DNA from: Mucilaginibacter polytrichastri
Lineage (GTDB): Bacteria; Bacteroidota; Bacteroidia; Sphingobacteriales; Sphingobacteriaceae
Direction: 5' to 3'
Assembly: GCF_001911425.1 (NCBI RefSeq)
Contig: NZ_MPPL01000001.1
Location: 3,480,517-3,544,516 of the forward strand
DNA: 64,000 bases
The translations under genes and the position numbers were made by a program. This document shows positions 54,904-63,672 of this stretch, one piece after another; positions within the stretch are counted from its first letter, which is position 1, and the number at the start of each line of letters is the position of its first letter. The notes under the pieces are model-generated. The model had not been told where the DNA came from, searched no databases, and worked only from the letters and a program-made list of their open reading frames with translations.

Positions 54904-55563
54904 TTATCTAGCCGACTGCACTATTTGCAATGCCCGCAAGGTTTCTGTATATAATTGGTCGTATTCTTTGTATTCAAGTACATTTTTAGTGATCAGTTTG
55001 CTTCCCATCCCAACTGCGCACACACCTGCATGAAACCAGCCCGAAATATTCTCGTGCTCCAGCTCCACGCCTCCAGTCGGCATAAAAAGCTGGCCGGGGA
55101 ATAGTTCTTTAATTGATGACACAAACGCCGGCCCTAAAATATTGGCCGGAAATATTTTAATGAGTTGCGCACCAAATTGCTGCGCCTGGTGTATTTCGGT
55201 CGGTGTCATACAACCGGGCACCCACATCAAATCGTGCTTAAGCGCAACAGCGGCAACTTCGGGGCTCACTATCGGCGATATTAAAAAATGAGCTCCGGCT
55301 TCTACATAGTCTGTAGCCTGTTGCGTAGTTTTTATGGTGCCGATACCTAAAATAAGATCCGGTAGTTCTTCTTTTTGAAGGCGCACAAGGGCCTTAAAGT
55401 TTTCTAGCGCAGCCTCACCCCGGTTGGTATACTCAATAACCCGGATGCCTGCTTTGTACAGCGTGCGGGTTACATCCAGGCTTACCTCTTCGCTTTTATG
55501 ATAAAACAGCGGCAGCATACCCTGGGTAATAATGCTATCTAAAATATCCTGCTTAGTTTTCAT
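54904..55563 (-). CDS. kdgA: KHG/KDPG aldolase
   Basis: A 219-residue class I aldolase that splits 2-keto-3-deoxy-6-phosphogluconate into pyruvate and glyceraldehyde-3-phosphate. The Schiff-base Lys is K136 in 'LIKIFPAN', the catalytic Glu is E44 in 'VIEYTNR', and 'FMPTGGVE' is the phosphate loop. The ATG at 55563 is the true start ('MKTKQDIL'): a longer frame would run back into the kinase gene. The start overlaps the end of the KDG kinase gene by 11 bases. Confidence 0.94.
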   Translation of the reverse strand: MKTKQDILDSIITQGMLPLFYHKSEEVSLDVTRTLYKAGIRVIEYTNRGEAALENFKALVRLQKEELPDLILGIGTIKTTQQATDYVEAGAHFLISPIVSPEVAAVALKHDLMWVPGCMTPTEIHQAQQFGAQLIKIFPANILGPAFVSSIKELFPGQLFMPTGGVELEHENISGWFHAGVCAVGMGSKLITKNVLEYKEYDQLYTETLRALQIVQSAR

Positions 55564-56590
55564 ACTTAATTGCATTTTTAATTTGTTCAACGGTGCTGGT
55601 TGTGGCATCGCCCCATATAAATAGTTTTTCAAAAGCGGCTGCAGTGGCAAAATCCAACACCTCAACCGCTGCCAGCTGGTTACAGAAACCATAAATTAAC
55701 CCGGCCATAAAGCAATCGCCGCTGCCTACCTTATCAATCATGGCATCGGTCTGGTATTCGGCCGAGTGGTACAAATGTCCGTCGGTGTACAATGCGCAAT
55801 AGTAATTGATATCCTTCCCCCCATCAAACCTAAAGGTATTGGCCACCGCTTTGCATTTCGGATACTGTTTCATGATCTCTTCCGAACTCAGCAAGGCAGA
55901 TTTCAGATAAAGGCTTTTCTGGCCCGACTCGCTCACATCAGGCGTTACCGGGATATCGAGCATTTTTTCACTTGCCCAAACATTACCCATAATCAGGTCG
56001 CAATACTTAACCAACCGCGGCATAATTTCTTTGGGGTCTTTACCGTACTGCCACAATTTGGCACGATAGTTCATATCAACAGAGATGGTAATACCCAACC
56101 TCGATGCTGCAATTAGTGCTTCCTCGCACAAATCTGCCGTTTGCTGTGTTAGTGCCGGGCAAATGGCACTGAAGTGAAACCACCTCACGCCTGCCAAAAC
56201 CTCATCCCAGTTAATCATTCCCGGCTTCAGTTCGGCAAAGGCCGAGTGAGCACGGTCATAAATAAGGGCATCGTGCTTCATATCACTGCCTTTGGTTAAA
56301 AAGAACAAGCCTAATCGGCTGCCGCCATGATAAATGGCAGAGGTATCAATGTTACGCTGATGCAGGTACCCGATCAATTGCGCAGACATGCCATTGGCCG
56401 GCAATGCTGTAAAGTATTTCGATTCAATTTCCCACTTGGCCAATGCCGTTGCTACGTTAAGCTCGGCACCGCCAACATAAACCGGCAGGTTATTTTCCTT
56501 CAGCCAATTACTATCCCCATCCGGACAAATCCTGAGCAGCATTTCGCCAAATGTTAAAACCGCGCCGGAAGCATCAACCTGTAATCCCAT
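55553..56590 (-). CDS. kdgK: 2-keto-3-deoxygluconate kinase (PfkB family)
   Basis: A 345-residue sugar kinase of the ribokinase/PfkB family. It has the N-terminal sugar-site segment 'YVGGAELNVATALAKW' and the signature 'VGSGDCFMAGLIYGF' with the catalytic Asp and anion hole. It phosphorylates 2-keto-3-deoxygluconate (KDG) to KDPG for the aldolase encoded by the next, overlapping gene. The pairing with KDPG aldolase is what fixes the substrate; the family alone would not. Confidence 0.9.
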   Translation of the reverse strand: MGLQVDASGAVLTFGEMLLRICPDGDSNWLKENNLPVYVGGAELNVATALAKWEIESKYFTALPANGMSAQLIGYLHQRNIDTSAIYHGGSRLGLFFLTKGSDMKHDALIYDRAHSAFAELKPGMINWDEVLAGVRWFHFSAICPALTQQTADLCEEALIAASRLGITISVDMNYRAKLWQYGKDPKEIMPRLVKYCDLIMGNVWASEKMLDIPVTPDVSESGQKSLYLKSALLSSEEIMKQYPKCKAVANTFRFDGGKDINYYCALYTDGHLYHSAEYQTDAMIDKVGSGDCFMAGLIYGFCNQLAAVEVLDFATAAAFEKLFIWGDATTSTVEQIKNAIKYEN

Positions 56591-56631
56591 GTTTTAATCA
56601 GTGTTTAAGTGGTTTTTAAATGTAATAAAAT

Positions 56632-57447
56632 TTAAACGCCACTAAAAATTGAAAAGCCGCCATCTACACATATCATCGAACCTGTTACAAAGGCAGATGC
56701 ATCGCTCAGTAACCAAACCAGTGCACCAATCAGCTCATCCGGCCGGCCAAAGCGTTTAAAAGGCGTTTTCCTGATCACCGCTTCTCCGCGTGGGGTATAA
56801 CCACCTTCGGGTTTGGTTAACAGGCTCCGGTTTTGCTCTGTAAGGAAAAAGCCCGGTGCTAAGGCATTCATACGGATGGTATCGCCATAACGGTTAGCCA
56901 GTTCAACGGCAAACCATTGGTTATAGCAATCAACCGCTGCTTTACCCATATTGTAACCCAATACCTTGGTAACCGCCTGTTTAGAATTCATGGACGATAT
57001 GTTAACGATGCTGCCTTTGCCGGTTTGGGCTATAGCCTCACCAAAAACCTGGCTAGGTATTAAAGTACCCCAAAGGTTTACATCCAGCACACGTTTCATC
57101 CCGTCTATGTTCATTTTAAAAATATCATCTTCGGGTTGTAAAACACCTTCGGGCATGTTACCGCCTGCGGCATTCACCAGGCCATCTATGCGGCCAAACT
57201 TTGCTAATATGGTTGCTTTAGCCTCCTGTAATGCAGTTTCATCTAAAACATCGGCAACTACGCCAATGGCCTGGCCGCCGTTTTTATTAATTGCATCGGC
57301 CCGCTCTTCTGCCACTTGTTTGTTGCGGCCAAGTATAGCAACTGCGCCACCGGCCTCTACAATGCCGTTCACAAACGAATTGCCCAGTATACCTGTGCCG
57401 CCGGTAACTACAATTACCTTACCTTTTAATGAATAGTTATTTTCCAC
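56632..57447 (-). CDS. uxuB: SDR oxidoreductase, mannonate oxidoreductase-like (UxuB type)
   Basis: A 271-residue short-chain dehydrogenase with cofactor motif 'TGGTGILG', 'NAAGG', Ser151-152 and the catalytic Y165-x3-K169 ('YNMGK'). The 'ALAPGFFLTEQNRSLL' segment is like the SDR-type UxuB of Bacillus (YjmF), which interconverts fructuronate and mannonate. In a locus with UxuA this is the best call. KduD, the partner of KduI, is also an SDR and cannot be excluded. The start codon is GTG. It precedes the KDG kinase by 41 bases. Confidence 0.82.
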   Translation of the reverse strand: MENNYSLKGKVIVVTGGTGILGNSFVNGIVEAGGAVAILGRNKQVAEERADAINKNGGQAIGVVADVLDETALQEAKATILAKFGRIDGLVNAAGGNMPEGVLQPEDDIFKMNIDGMKRVLDVNLWGTLIPSQVFGEAIAQTGKGSIVNISSMNSKQAVTKVLGYNMGKAAVDCYNQWFAVELANRYGDTIRMNALAPGFFLTEQNRSLLTKPEGGYTPRGEAVIRKTPFKRFGRPDELIGALVWLLSDASAFVTGSMICVDGGFSIFSGV

Positions 57448-57499
57448 TTGTTAAAATCTTGTTGTTTAAATGTAATTAAGGTTCCTCTAAAAATAACTT

Positions 57500-58075
57500 T
57501 TACAATCCCTGTTTAGCTTTATCGGTAACTTCTTTAACAAATTCTGTTTTTGCAATGCGATATGCAACTCTTTCATGTTTGAAATTTGCGGATAGTTTGC
57601 GCTTCAATTGTTCGTATTCTTTTGCAGTTTGAGGATTTTCAATAAGATAATCTCTGAAAAGTAGCCTATCCCATAACGGATGATTTTGGGGGCCTGCATG
57701 TATATGATAAGTTTGATCTTTTGGACTTGAAATATTGTATCCTTTAACAAATACCATGTGGGGATCACGACCTTCATTTTGCCAGTTAAACTCATACCCT
57801 AAAGTTTGTAGTTGTTGAATGAGCTTTTGGTTCTTTGTTTCTTCAAAATCTACTTCCATTAAAATATCAATGGTATCTTTAGCTGAAAGTCCTGGTACAG
57901 AGGTGCTCCCAAAATGTTCTATTCGGGAAAACAGGCCCGGTTCAAGCGTATCAGTAATCAAGTTTTTTTCTTTTTCAAACAGATCGGGCCAATTTTTGCT
58001 ATAAGGGCTGATTTCAACAGGAAATAATTGACCTATTTCTTCCTTGCTTAAGTCCTGTAATCTCTTTTCCATCAT
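57500..58075 (-). CDS. GrpB family (UPF0157) protein
   Basis: A 191-residue protein of the GrpB/UPF0157 family: 'YSKNWPDLFEKEKNLI', 'IEHFGSTSVPGLSAKDTIDILMEV' (nucleotidyltransferase-like GS and paired Asp), and 'FRDYLIENPQTAKEYEQLKR'. The fold is nucleotidyltransferase-like, and members occur with CoaE or aminoglycoside-type enzymes. It sits between kduI and uxuB in the uronate operon, yet it has no evident role there and is more AT-rich than its neighbours. A late insertion is likely. Confidence 0.88.
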   Translation of the reverse strand: MMEKRLQDLSKEEIGQLFPVEISPYSKNWPDLFEKEKNLITDTLEPGLFSRIEHFGSTSVPGLSAKDTIDILMEVDFEETKNQKLIQQLQTLGYEFNWQNEGRDPHMVFVKGYNISSPKDQTYHIHAGPQNHPLWDRLLFRDYLIENPQTAKEYEQLKRKLSANFKHERVAYRIAKTEFVKEVTDKAKQGL

Positions 58076-58135
58076 AGACTTTTTATTCTATTCCCTTTTC
58101 TGTTGTTTTAGTGTTTAAATGTGATAAGGTTTAGG

Positions 58136-58969
58136 TTATCTTATTTCGGGGATGCTTAAGGCATCCATATCTGTATAGTCTAAATTTTCGCCGGCCATGC
58201 CCCATATAAAGCTGTAGCTTGCCGTACCTACACCCGAGTGAATGCTCCATGGCGGCGAAACCACCGCATCATAATTATCCATCAAAATGTGGCGGGTTTC
58301 TGTACCCTCGCCCATGTAGTGGAATATGCGCTGGCCTTGGGGTACATCGAAATAAAAATAGGCTTCCATCCGCCTGTCATGCACGTGCGGCGGCATGGTA
58401 TTCCAAACGCTGCCACCATGTAAAATGGTTAGGCCCATTACCAGCTGGCAACTTTGTATGCCTTCCAGATGAATATATTTATTGATGGTACGATGGTTTG
58501 CGGTGGTTATATCACCTGCATTCACTTTAACGGCCTGCTCGTTAGTCATTAAAGTGATAGGGTATGTTTTATGCGCCGGAGCCGATAGTAAATAGAATAC
58601 AGGCGGGTTGGCAGCATCTTTAGCAGCAAAAGTTACCTGCTTGGCTCCTTTACCAATATAAAGGCAATCCAGTTTGTTTAAATCGTATGGTACACCATCG
58701 GCAGTTATTGTACCGGCACCATTACCCACGTTAATGATCCCGATTTCGCGGCGCTCCAGAAAGTATTCGGCACGCAGATTTGCGTAGTTCTCCAGTTCAA
58801 TAGGTTGGCTTACCGGGTTTACACCGCCAACAATCATCCGGTCGTAATGGGTATATACACAATTGATCTCATCGGCCTTTACAATTCCGTCTGCCAAAAA
58901 ACGCTCACGGATCAATGCGGTCTGATAGGTTTTAAAATCGTCGGGATGTACGCTATGTAATACTTTCAA
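58136..58969 (-). CDS. kduI: 5-dehydro-4-deoxy-D-glucuronate isomerase (KduI), TTG start
   Basis: A 277-residue cupin isomerase that turns 5-keto-4-deoxyuronate, from unsaturated uronates released by lyases, into 3-deoxy-hexulosonate (DKII). The Zn site is in 'MPPHVHDRRMEAYFYF' (His, His, Glu) with the last His near 'PPWSIHSGVG'. The N-terminal part 'YTHYDRMIVGGVNP' is diagnostic of KduI. The first codon is a TTG giving 'MKVLHSVHPDDF'; no ATG is available in frame. It is the first gene of the minus-strand uronate operon. Confidence 0.93.
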   Translation of the reverse strand: MKVLHSVHPDDFKTYQTALIRERFLADGIVKADEINCVYTHYDRMIVGGVNPVSQPIELENYANLRAEYFLERREIGIINVGNGAGTITADGVPYDLNKLDCLYIGKGAKQVTFAAKDAANPPVFYLLSAPAHKTYPITLMTNEQAVKVNAGDITTANHRTINKYIHLEGIQSCQLVMGLTILHGGSVWNTMPPHVHDRRMEAYFYFDVPQGQRIFHYMGEGTETRHILMDNYDAVVSPPWSIHSGVGTASYSFIWGMAGENLDYTDMDALSIPEIR

Positions 58970-59301
58970 GATATACTGCTTTAAGAGATTTAACTTCTTT
59001 ATAATGGTTTAGCAAGTCTACAACTATGGCCGTTTAATTAAAAACAATTGGATTGTTATTTCTACGCAAACGTTATCGGAGGTATACCGCGACTCCAAAA
59101 ACGCTATTTTACTCAAACGTTTGCGTAAAAATATAGCCGCTTTATAACTAAGTTAACAGCAATACATCGTAATATTGGCTATTCTATGGTTTGAAAAAAG
59201 ACATAGAAACCAACATAAACATAAGCCCGCTGGGTTATTAAGCCTGTTTTAAAAATGAAAATGAAGTCCGTATTTAACGGGTGAAAAAAGAATTAACGAA
59301 C
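58970..59301. promoter_or_regulatory. Divergent control region of the uronate locus
   Basis: This 332-bp region separates kduI (minus) from the cupin gene (plus). It contains two LacI-type operators: ACGCAAACGTTA at 59064-59075 and CAAACGTTTG within the reverse-complement copy at 59115-59126. The two share the ACGCAAACGTT core in opposite orientation, with centres about 47 bases apart. Promoters for both directions should lie here, but no -7 box is exact. Confidence 0.65.
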
Positions 59302-59661
59302 ATGATACAAAGCAATTTATTTCAGCAGGGCGAAGCCGCCTGGGAAACTACCGGGCCCGGCGTACAGCGCCAGGTATTGGGCTATGATGATAAGCTGATG
59401 CTGGTTAAAGTAAAGTTTGAAAAAGGCGGCGTGGGCGAACCGCACAGCCACCCGCATGCACAGGCCAGCTATGTAGAAAGCGGCGTTTTTGAAATGACGA
59501 TTGGCGACACTAAAAAGATCATCAATAAAGGCGATGGTTATTATGTACCGCCTTATACCGTACATGGTTGTGTTTGCCTGGAAGCGGGTATGTTGGTTGA
59601 TTCGTTTAGCCCCGCGAGATGGGATTTTATACAAACAGACAATGAAAAATACGCTTTGTAA
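59302..59661 (+). CDS. Single-domain cupin, pectin/uronate locus type
   Basis: A small cupin of about 119 residues with His/Glu metal ligands in 'GEPHSHPHAQASYVESGVFEM' (spread over the first cupin box) and a His in 'VPPYTVHGCVCLEAG'. An ATG at 59302 is preferred over the GTG at 59281 because related cupins start like 'MIQSNLFQQGEAAWE'. Cupins of this form occur beside KduI in many pectin or uronate loci (KdgF-like); KdgF linearises unsaturated uronates to 5-keto-4-deoxyuronate, which suits this place. It is the first gene of the plus-strand arm. Confidence 0.8.
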   Translation: MIQSNLFQQGEAAWETTGPGVQRQVLGYDDKLMLVKVKFEKGGVGEPHSHPHAQASYVESGVFEMTIGDTKKIINKGDGYYVPPYTVHGCVCLEAGMLVDSFSPARWDFIQTDNEKYAL

Positions 59662-59700
59662 GTTATCTTCGTTTCAAAGCACTAATTACCGATTATAAAG

Positions 59701-60888
59701 ATGAGTTTAGAACAAACATGGCGCTGGTACGGCCCCAATGACCCGGTTTCATTAGCAGACGTAAAACAGGCGGGTGCCACCGGCATTGTTACCGCCCTGC
59801 ACCATATACCCAACGGCGAAACATGGCCGGTTGAAGAGATCCTGAAAAGAAAAGCAATAGTGGAAGCAGCCGGCCTTAGCTGGTCGGTAGTGGAGAGTGT
59901 ACCCGTGCACGAGGATATTAAAAAACGTACCGGCAACTACCAGCTATACATTGATAATTACAAGCAAAGTTTAGCCAACCTGGGCCAATGCGGTATTAAC
60001 ACCGTTTGCTACAACTTTATGCCCGTGCTTGACTGGACCCGTACCGACCTGGATTACCCGATGCCCGATGGCTCGACCGCTTTAAACTTTGATCTGGCTT
60101 CGTTTGCTGCATTTGATATGCTGATACTAAAAAGGCCTAATGCAGAAAAAAGCTATACCGACATCATTATCGCTAAAGCAAAAACTTATTATGAAAGCCT
60201 GACCGAAGAGGCTAAAAAGCTGTTGGTAAAAAATATCATAGCTGGTTTACCGGGGTCTGAGGAGGGTTATACGCTGGAAGAATTTCTAAAGGTTTTAGCT
60301 TCGTATAATGAAGTTGGCCCCAAGGAATTAAAAGCAAACCTGGCCCATTTTTTACAACAGGTAATACCCACTGCCGAAGATGCCGGTGTAGTGATGTGCA
60401 TCCACCCGGATGACCCGCCCTACCCTATACTCGGCCTGCCCCGTGTGGTAAGCAATGAACAAGATATTGAAGACATATATAATGCCGTTGATAGCCACAG
60501 CAATGGGCTAACCTTTTGCACAGGTTCATTTGGGGTAAATGCTGATAATGATTTGCCGGGCATGATTGAGCGCCTGGGTAGCCGCATCCACTTTATTCAC
60601 CTGCGCAGCACCAAGCGCGATGAATACGGCAACTTCCACGAAGCCGACCACTTGGCAGGCGACGTAGATATGTATGCCGTAATGAAAGCTTTATTGGAAG
60701 AACAGCAAAAACGCATAAGCCAGGGCCGCAAGGATCTTGCCATGCCTTTCCGCCCCGATCATGGGCATAAAATGCTGGACGATCTGCATAAAAAAACCAA
60801 TCCTGGCTACTCGGCAATTGGCCGTTTACGCGGGCTGGCCGAATTACGCGGTTTAGAACTAGGTATTAAAAAAGCATTTGGCTATTAA
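59701..60888 (+). CDS. uxuA: Mannonate dehydratase
   Basis: A 395-residue UxuA enzyme that dehydrates D-mannonate to 2-keto-3-deoxygluconate. The N-terminus '[20 protein letters not shown]' and the active-site segments '[12 protein letters not shown]', 'IHPDDPPYP', '[20 protein letters not shown]' and '[12 protein letters not shown]' are all typical. It is metal-dependent with a TIM-barrel fold. Together with the SDR it feeds mannonate from fructuronate into KDG. The lyase gene follows after 9 bases. Confidence 0.95.
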   Translation: MSLEQTWRWYGPNDPVSLADVKQAGATGIVTALHHIPNGETWPVEEILKRKAIVEAAGLSWSVVESVPVHEDIKKRTGNYQLYIDNYKQSLANLGQCGINTVCYNFMPVLDWTRTDLDYPMPDGSTALNFDLASFAAFDMLILKRPNAEKSYTDIIIAKAKTYYESLTEEAKKLLVKNIIAGLPGSEEGYTLEEFLKVLASYNEVGPKELKANLAHFLQQVIPTAEDAGVVMCIHPDDPPYPILGLPRVVSNEQDIEDIYNAVDSHSNGLTFCTGSFGVNADNDLPGMIERLGSRIHFIHLRSTKRDEYGNFHEADHLAGDVDMYAVMKALLEEQQKRISQGRKDLAMPFRPDHGHKMLDDLHKKTNPGYSAIGRLRGLAELRGLELGIKKAFGY

Positions 60889-60897
60889 TTTCTGTTG

Positions 60898-62001
60898 ATG
60901 AAAAAGTTGTTGTTTGCTGTTGGGTTTATCGTCGTTATTATGAATGTAAAAGCGCAGGAAGTGAGTCTGAATAAAGACGAACTTAAAAAGTTAAAATCTA
61001 TGATAGCCAAAGATGAAGCCTATCAAAAGGTTTACGAACCGCTCCAGTCTGCTGCAGATAAATCATTAACAGAGGAGCCGAACCCTATTGAAAAAATAAC
61101 ATCGCAGGGTTTATTGGAAGGTAATCCGGCCAAAACAGCCAGCTTAAAAGCAGTACAGGATTGTTATAAAGTATATGCATTGGCTTGGGCTTATCGCATC
61201 AGTGAACAAAAAAAATACATGGATAAAGCAACTGAATTTCTAATAGCCTGGGCCAAAACCAACAAAGCAACCGGCGACCCTATAGACGAGACCAAACTCG
61301 AGGATATGGTTACCGGTTATGACCTGTTAAGGAATAGTTTGTCCGCAGAAAATAAAACTTTGATCGACCAATGGTTTGTTAGTATTGCTGATTCTGAAGT
61401 AAACAGTATATCTGCCAAACCGGGCAAGGGTACAGCCATTAACAACTGGAACTCGCATCGTATAAAAATGATAACGCTGATTGCTTACACTCTGCACACC
61501 AGCAAATACGACAACTACATTACCACCGAACTAGAAAAGCAACTGGCGGTAAACCTTAATGCCGATGGTACCACGCACGATTTTATTGAGCGCGATGCCT
61601 TCCATTATCATACCTACGATATTGAGCCGCTGTTAGTTACCTGCATTGCGCTATACCGCGCCACGGGCAAAAACTATTTCGAGCACCAAACGCCCAAAGG
61701 CGCATCCATTAAAAAATGTGCCGACTTTATGATCCCTTACATGAACGGCGAAAAAACGCACAGCGAGTTTGTAAAGAGTACTGTACCTTTTGATAAAAAA
61801 CGGGCCGAGAACCACGAAAAAGGCTATGAAGCGGGAACCTTATTCGAACCTAAAAACGGCATTTACCTGTTATCATTAGCAGCTTACTTCGACCCGGGCT
61901 ATTTAACAACCATTAAACAAGCCGCAAAAAATCCGCAATATTTAAACTGGCAGCTGGTTTTAAATGAGGCACGAAGAACCGGCGTATTAATGAAGGATTA
62001 A
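60898..62001 (+). CDS. Alginate-lyase-family polysaccharide lyase
   Basis: A 367-residue secreted enzyme of the alginate-lyase superfamily ((alpha/alpha) toroid). The signal peptide ends 'NVKAQ'. Active-site-like segments 'NNWNSHRIKM' and 'ERDAFHYHTYDIEPLL' are visible, with Asn, His, Arg and Tyr in the expected places. The ATG at 60898 is the start (the codon before it is TTG). In a locus with glucuronate/fructuronate enzymes, the substrate may be glucuronan or alginate (compare PL5 and PL38). It supplies the unsaturated uronates used by the cupin and KduI. Confidence 0.82.
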   Translation: MKKLLFAVGFIVVIMNVKAQEVSLNKDELKKLKSMIAKDEAYQKVYEPLQSAADKSLTEEPNPIEKITSQGLLEGNPAKTASLKAVQDCYKVYALAWAYRISEQKKYMDKATEFLIAWAKTNKATGDPIDETKLEDMVTGYDLLRNSLSAENKTLIDQWFVSIADSEVNSISAKPGKGTAINNWNSHRIKMITLIAYTLHTSKYDNYITTELEKQLAVNLNADGTTHDFIERDAFHYHTYDIEPLLVTCIALYRATGKNYFEHQTPKGASIKKCADFMIPYMNGEKTHSEFVKSTVPFDKKRAENHEKGYEAGTLFEPKNGIYLLSLAAYFDPGYLTTIKQAAKNPQYLNWQLVLNEARRTGVLMKD

Positions 62002-62017
62002 AAATGCAATGAATAAA

Positions 62018-62416
62018 TTAGTTCCCTTGTCTTGATGCCTTTTTTATTTTATTGTACAAATCGGGATATTTGTCATCATTAACAGTAACTAATATAACCC
62101 CGTATTTAGCTTCTGCACCGTACTTACTTGTGGTGACAGAATCTTTTAAAACAAGAATTGATTTTATAGCACCCGGTTCAATATAACTCATGCCGATAGT
62201 GCTTTTCATTTTAAACTCTTCATTTCTAGATTTTATTACATACAATGGCGGAGGCTGCAACAAAGCTGATTTACTGGGCATACAGACACGGATCATGACT
62301 TTGCCTGCAGCAGAATCGGCTTTGCCGTCCGAGGCTTTTGATATTACAGGAGCTACCTGAGCATTTGCCAAATGGCAAGCCATTAATAAACTTATTGTAA
62401 GCAATAAAAACTTCAT
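62018..62416 (-). CDS. Small secreted protein with TonB-plug-like domain
   Basis: A protein of about 132 residues from the ATG at 62416, where a signal peptide 'KFLLLTISLLMACHLANAQ' begins. A start further upstream would bury this signal. The rest resembles the plug domain of TonB receptors: 'PPLYVIKSRNEEF', 'IEPGAIKSILVLKDSVTTSKYGAEAKYGVILVTV'. A free-standing plug-like domain without a barrel is unusual. It may be a small partner of a receptor or of a peptidase. It lies alone between the lyase and the tRNA. Confidence 0.7.
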   Translation of the reverse strand: MKFLLLTISLLMACHLANAQVAPVISKASDGKADSAAGKVMIRVCMPSKSALLQPPPLYVIKSRNEEFKMKSTIGMSYIEPGAIKSILVLKDSVTTSKYGAEAKYGVILVTVNDDKYPDLYNKIKKASRQGN

Positions 62417-62678
62417 AATCATTAACACCAAATGTATCCCCCAATTTACACATTTGCCCGGCAAGTAAAGCATATCCATATTTTATAGATGCTTTCGCAA
62501 GGCCTTCGTATTTTTTAAAGTCCCGGCTCAATACAAATGACAGTAAATTTATATTATTTATGCGTGTAAACGTTATACAGATTGTTCAGTTTTAACGCCA
62601 TTTTACTCCAAATAAGGATTATGTAAATCTCCCGTTGCCTATTCTTTAAACCCAATACACCGAAATGTGATTTAATAG

Positions 62679-62709
62679 TTGCTTTAAAGGCACATTATTC
62701 TCATATTTG
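62679..62709 (+). promoter_or_regulatory. Promoter of tRNA-Arg
   Basis: A TTG at 62679-62681 and CATATTTG at 62702-62709, one mismatch from TAnnTTTG, are separated by 20 bases. The transcription start would fall around 62716, a few bases before the tRNA. Confidence 0.5.
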
Positions 62710-62730
62710 CACTCGCAAAATACTTGCGCT

Positions 62731-62804
<74 letters not shown>

Positions 62805-63234
62805 CTTTGTAAAGCCTTTTAACGATGAGTTAGAAGGCTTTTTTGGTTTCTCGGGGTTGCGGAAGCATATTGTAAAACTGCTGTTTGATAGTGCAATGTT
62901 AGTACATTGATAGTACACCTATAATACAACAAGGCAGCCGTAACCTTAAAATTACGGTTTACTTCAAAGTGCTTATTGATGATAATATCGGCATCATATT
63001 CCTTGATGAAGATGCTCACCTTGACTGTGACTGCTCTGCATTTGACAAGTTATCTGAAGGAAAGGCAGATCTAATAAATTTAACAATTTTGTACTTATAA
63101 GGGAAGGTACAAGAATCTCAAGTCAATCAACAAACTTAATACAACTACTTACAAGCAAGATGAAATTATAATTCATCTCAGCAATTACATTTTTTGATTA
63201 TTATTGTTGTTGTCCTAACAAATGTAATAAAACC
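62805..63234. other. Intergenic region after tRNA-Arg, 430 bp
   Basis: It starts with the tRNA terminator. A 65-codon plus-strand open frame at 62903-63100 has no usual start codon and no recognisable product. It may be a decayed gene. The opposite strand also has a short open frame over the same bases. No repeat of the tRNA 3' end was found further right, so an integrated element at this tRNA is not supported. Confidence 0.4.
62811..62844 (+). terminator. Terminator after tRNA-Arg
   Basis: AAAGCCTT and AAGGCTTT pair (8 positions) across a 15-base loop, followed by TTT, starting 7 bases after the tRNA. Confidence 0.75.
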
Positions 63235-63618
63235 ATGAAACGCAAAATAGTCCCAATCATCGTAATTGTTCTTATCCTGGTATTGTGTGGTATATTTTAT
63301 TACCGCTATTATTTTGTTTTTGGCGATGGTACCAAAGCCGGGACGATGAACTATTTTGTACACAAAGGCTATATGTTTAAAACCTATGAAGGCAAGCTGA
63401 TACAAACAGGCATTAAAGGCTCACCAGCCAGTACTATACAATCTAACGAGTTTTCTTTTTCTGTTACTGATCAAAAAGTAGCAGATCAGCTGAATAGAAG
63501 TGCCGGTGCTTTTTTGGAATTACATTATAAAGAGTACCTGCATACTTTGCCGTGGCGCGGGGTTAATGTATTTGTGGTAGATAGCGTTATCTCTGTAAAG
63601 CCCACTACGCCACAATAA
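63235..63618 (+). CDS. Single-span membrane protein of unknown function
   Basis: A 127-residue protein with an N-terminal membrane anchor ('KIVPIIVIVLILVLCGIFYY') and a small extracytoplasmic domain ('KGYMFKTYEGKLIQTGIKG', 'LELHYKEYLHTLPWRGVNVFVVDSV'). It is like small Bacteroidota 'DUF'-type anchored proteins, with no Cys motif in the outer part. It stands alone. Function unknown. Confidence 0.72.
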   Translation: MKRKIVPIIVIVLILVLCGIFYYRYYFVFGDGTKAGTMNYFVHKGYMFKTYEGKLIQTGIKGSPASTIQSNEFSFSVTDQKVADQLNRSAGAFLELHYKEYLHTLPWRGVNVFVVDSVISVKPTTPQ

Positions 63619-63672
63619 GTTATTTTTGCGGTTGCATCAACAGGGTATATGATATTAAATTTTTGATGACGC

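Noticed and set aside
55564..55692. An N-terminal extension of the KDPG aldolase
   Set aside because: It lies wholly inside the KDG kinase gene and has no aldolase features. The ATG at 55563 matches the family start.
62819..63019. A 66-codon minus-strand open frame over the region after tRNA-Arg
   Set aside because: It is antisense to the plus-strand open frame, has no recognisable domain and no good upstream region. It is likelier chance than a gene.
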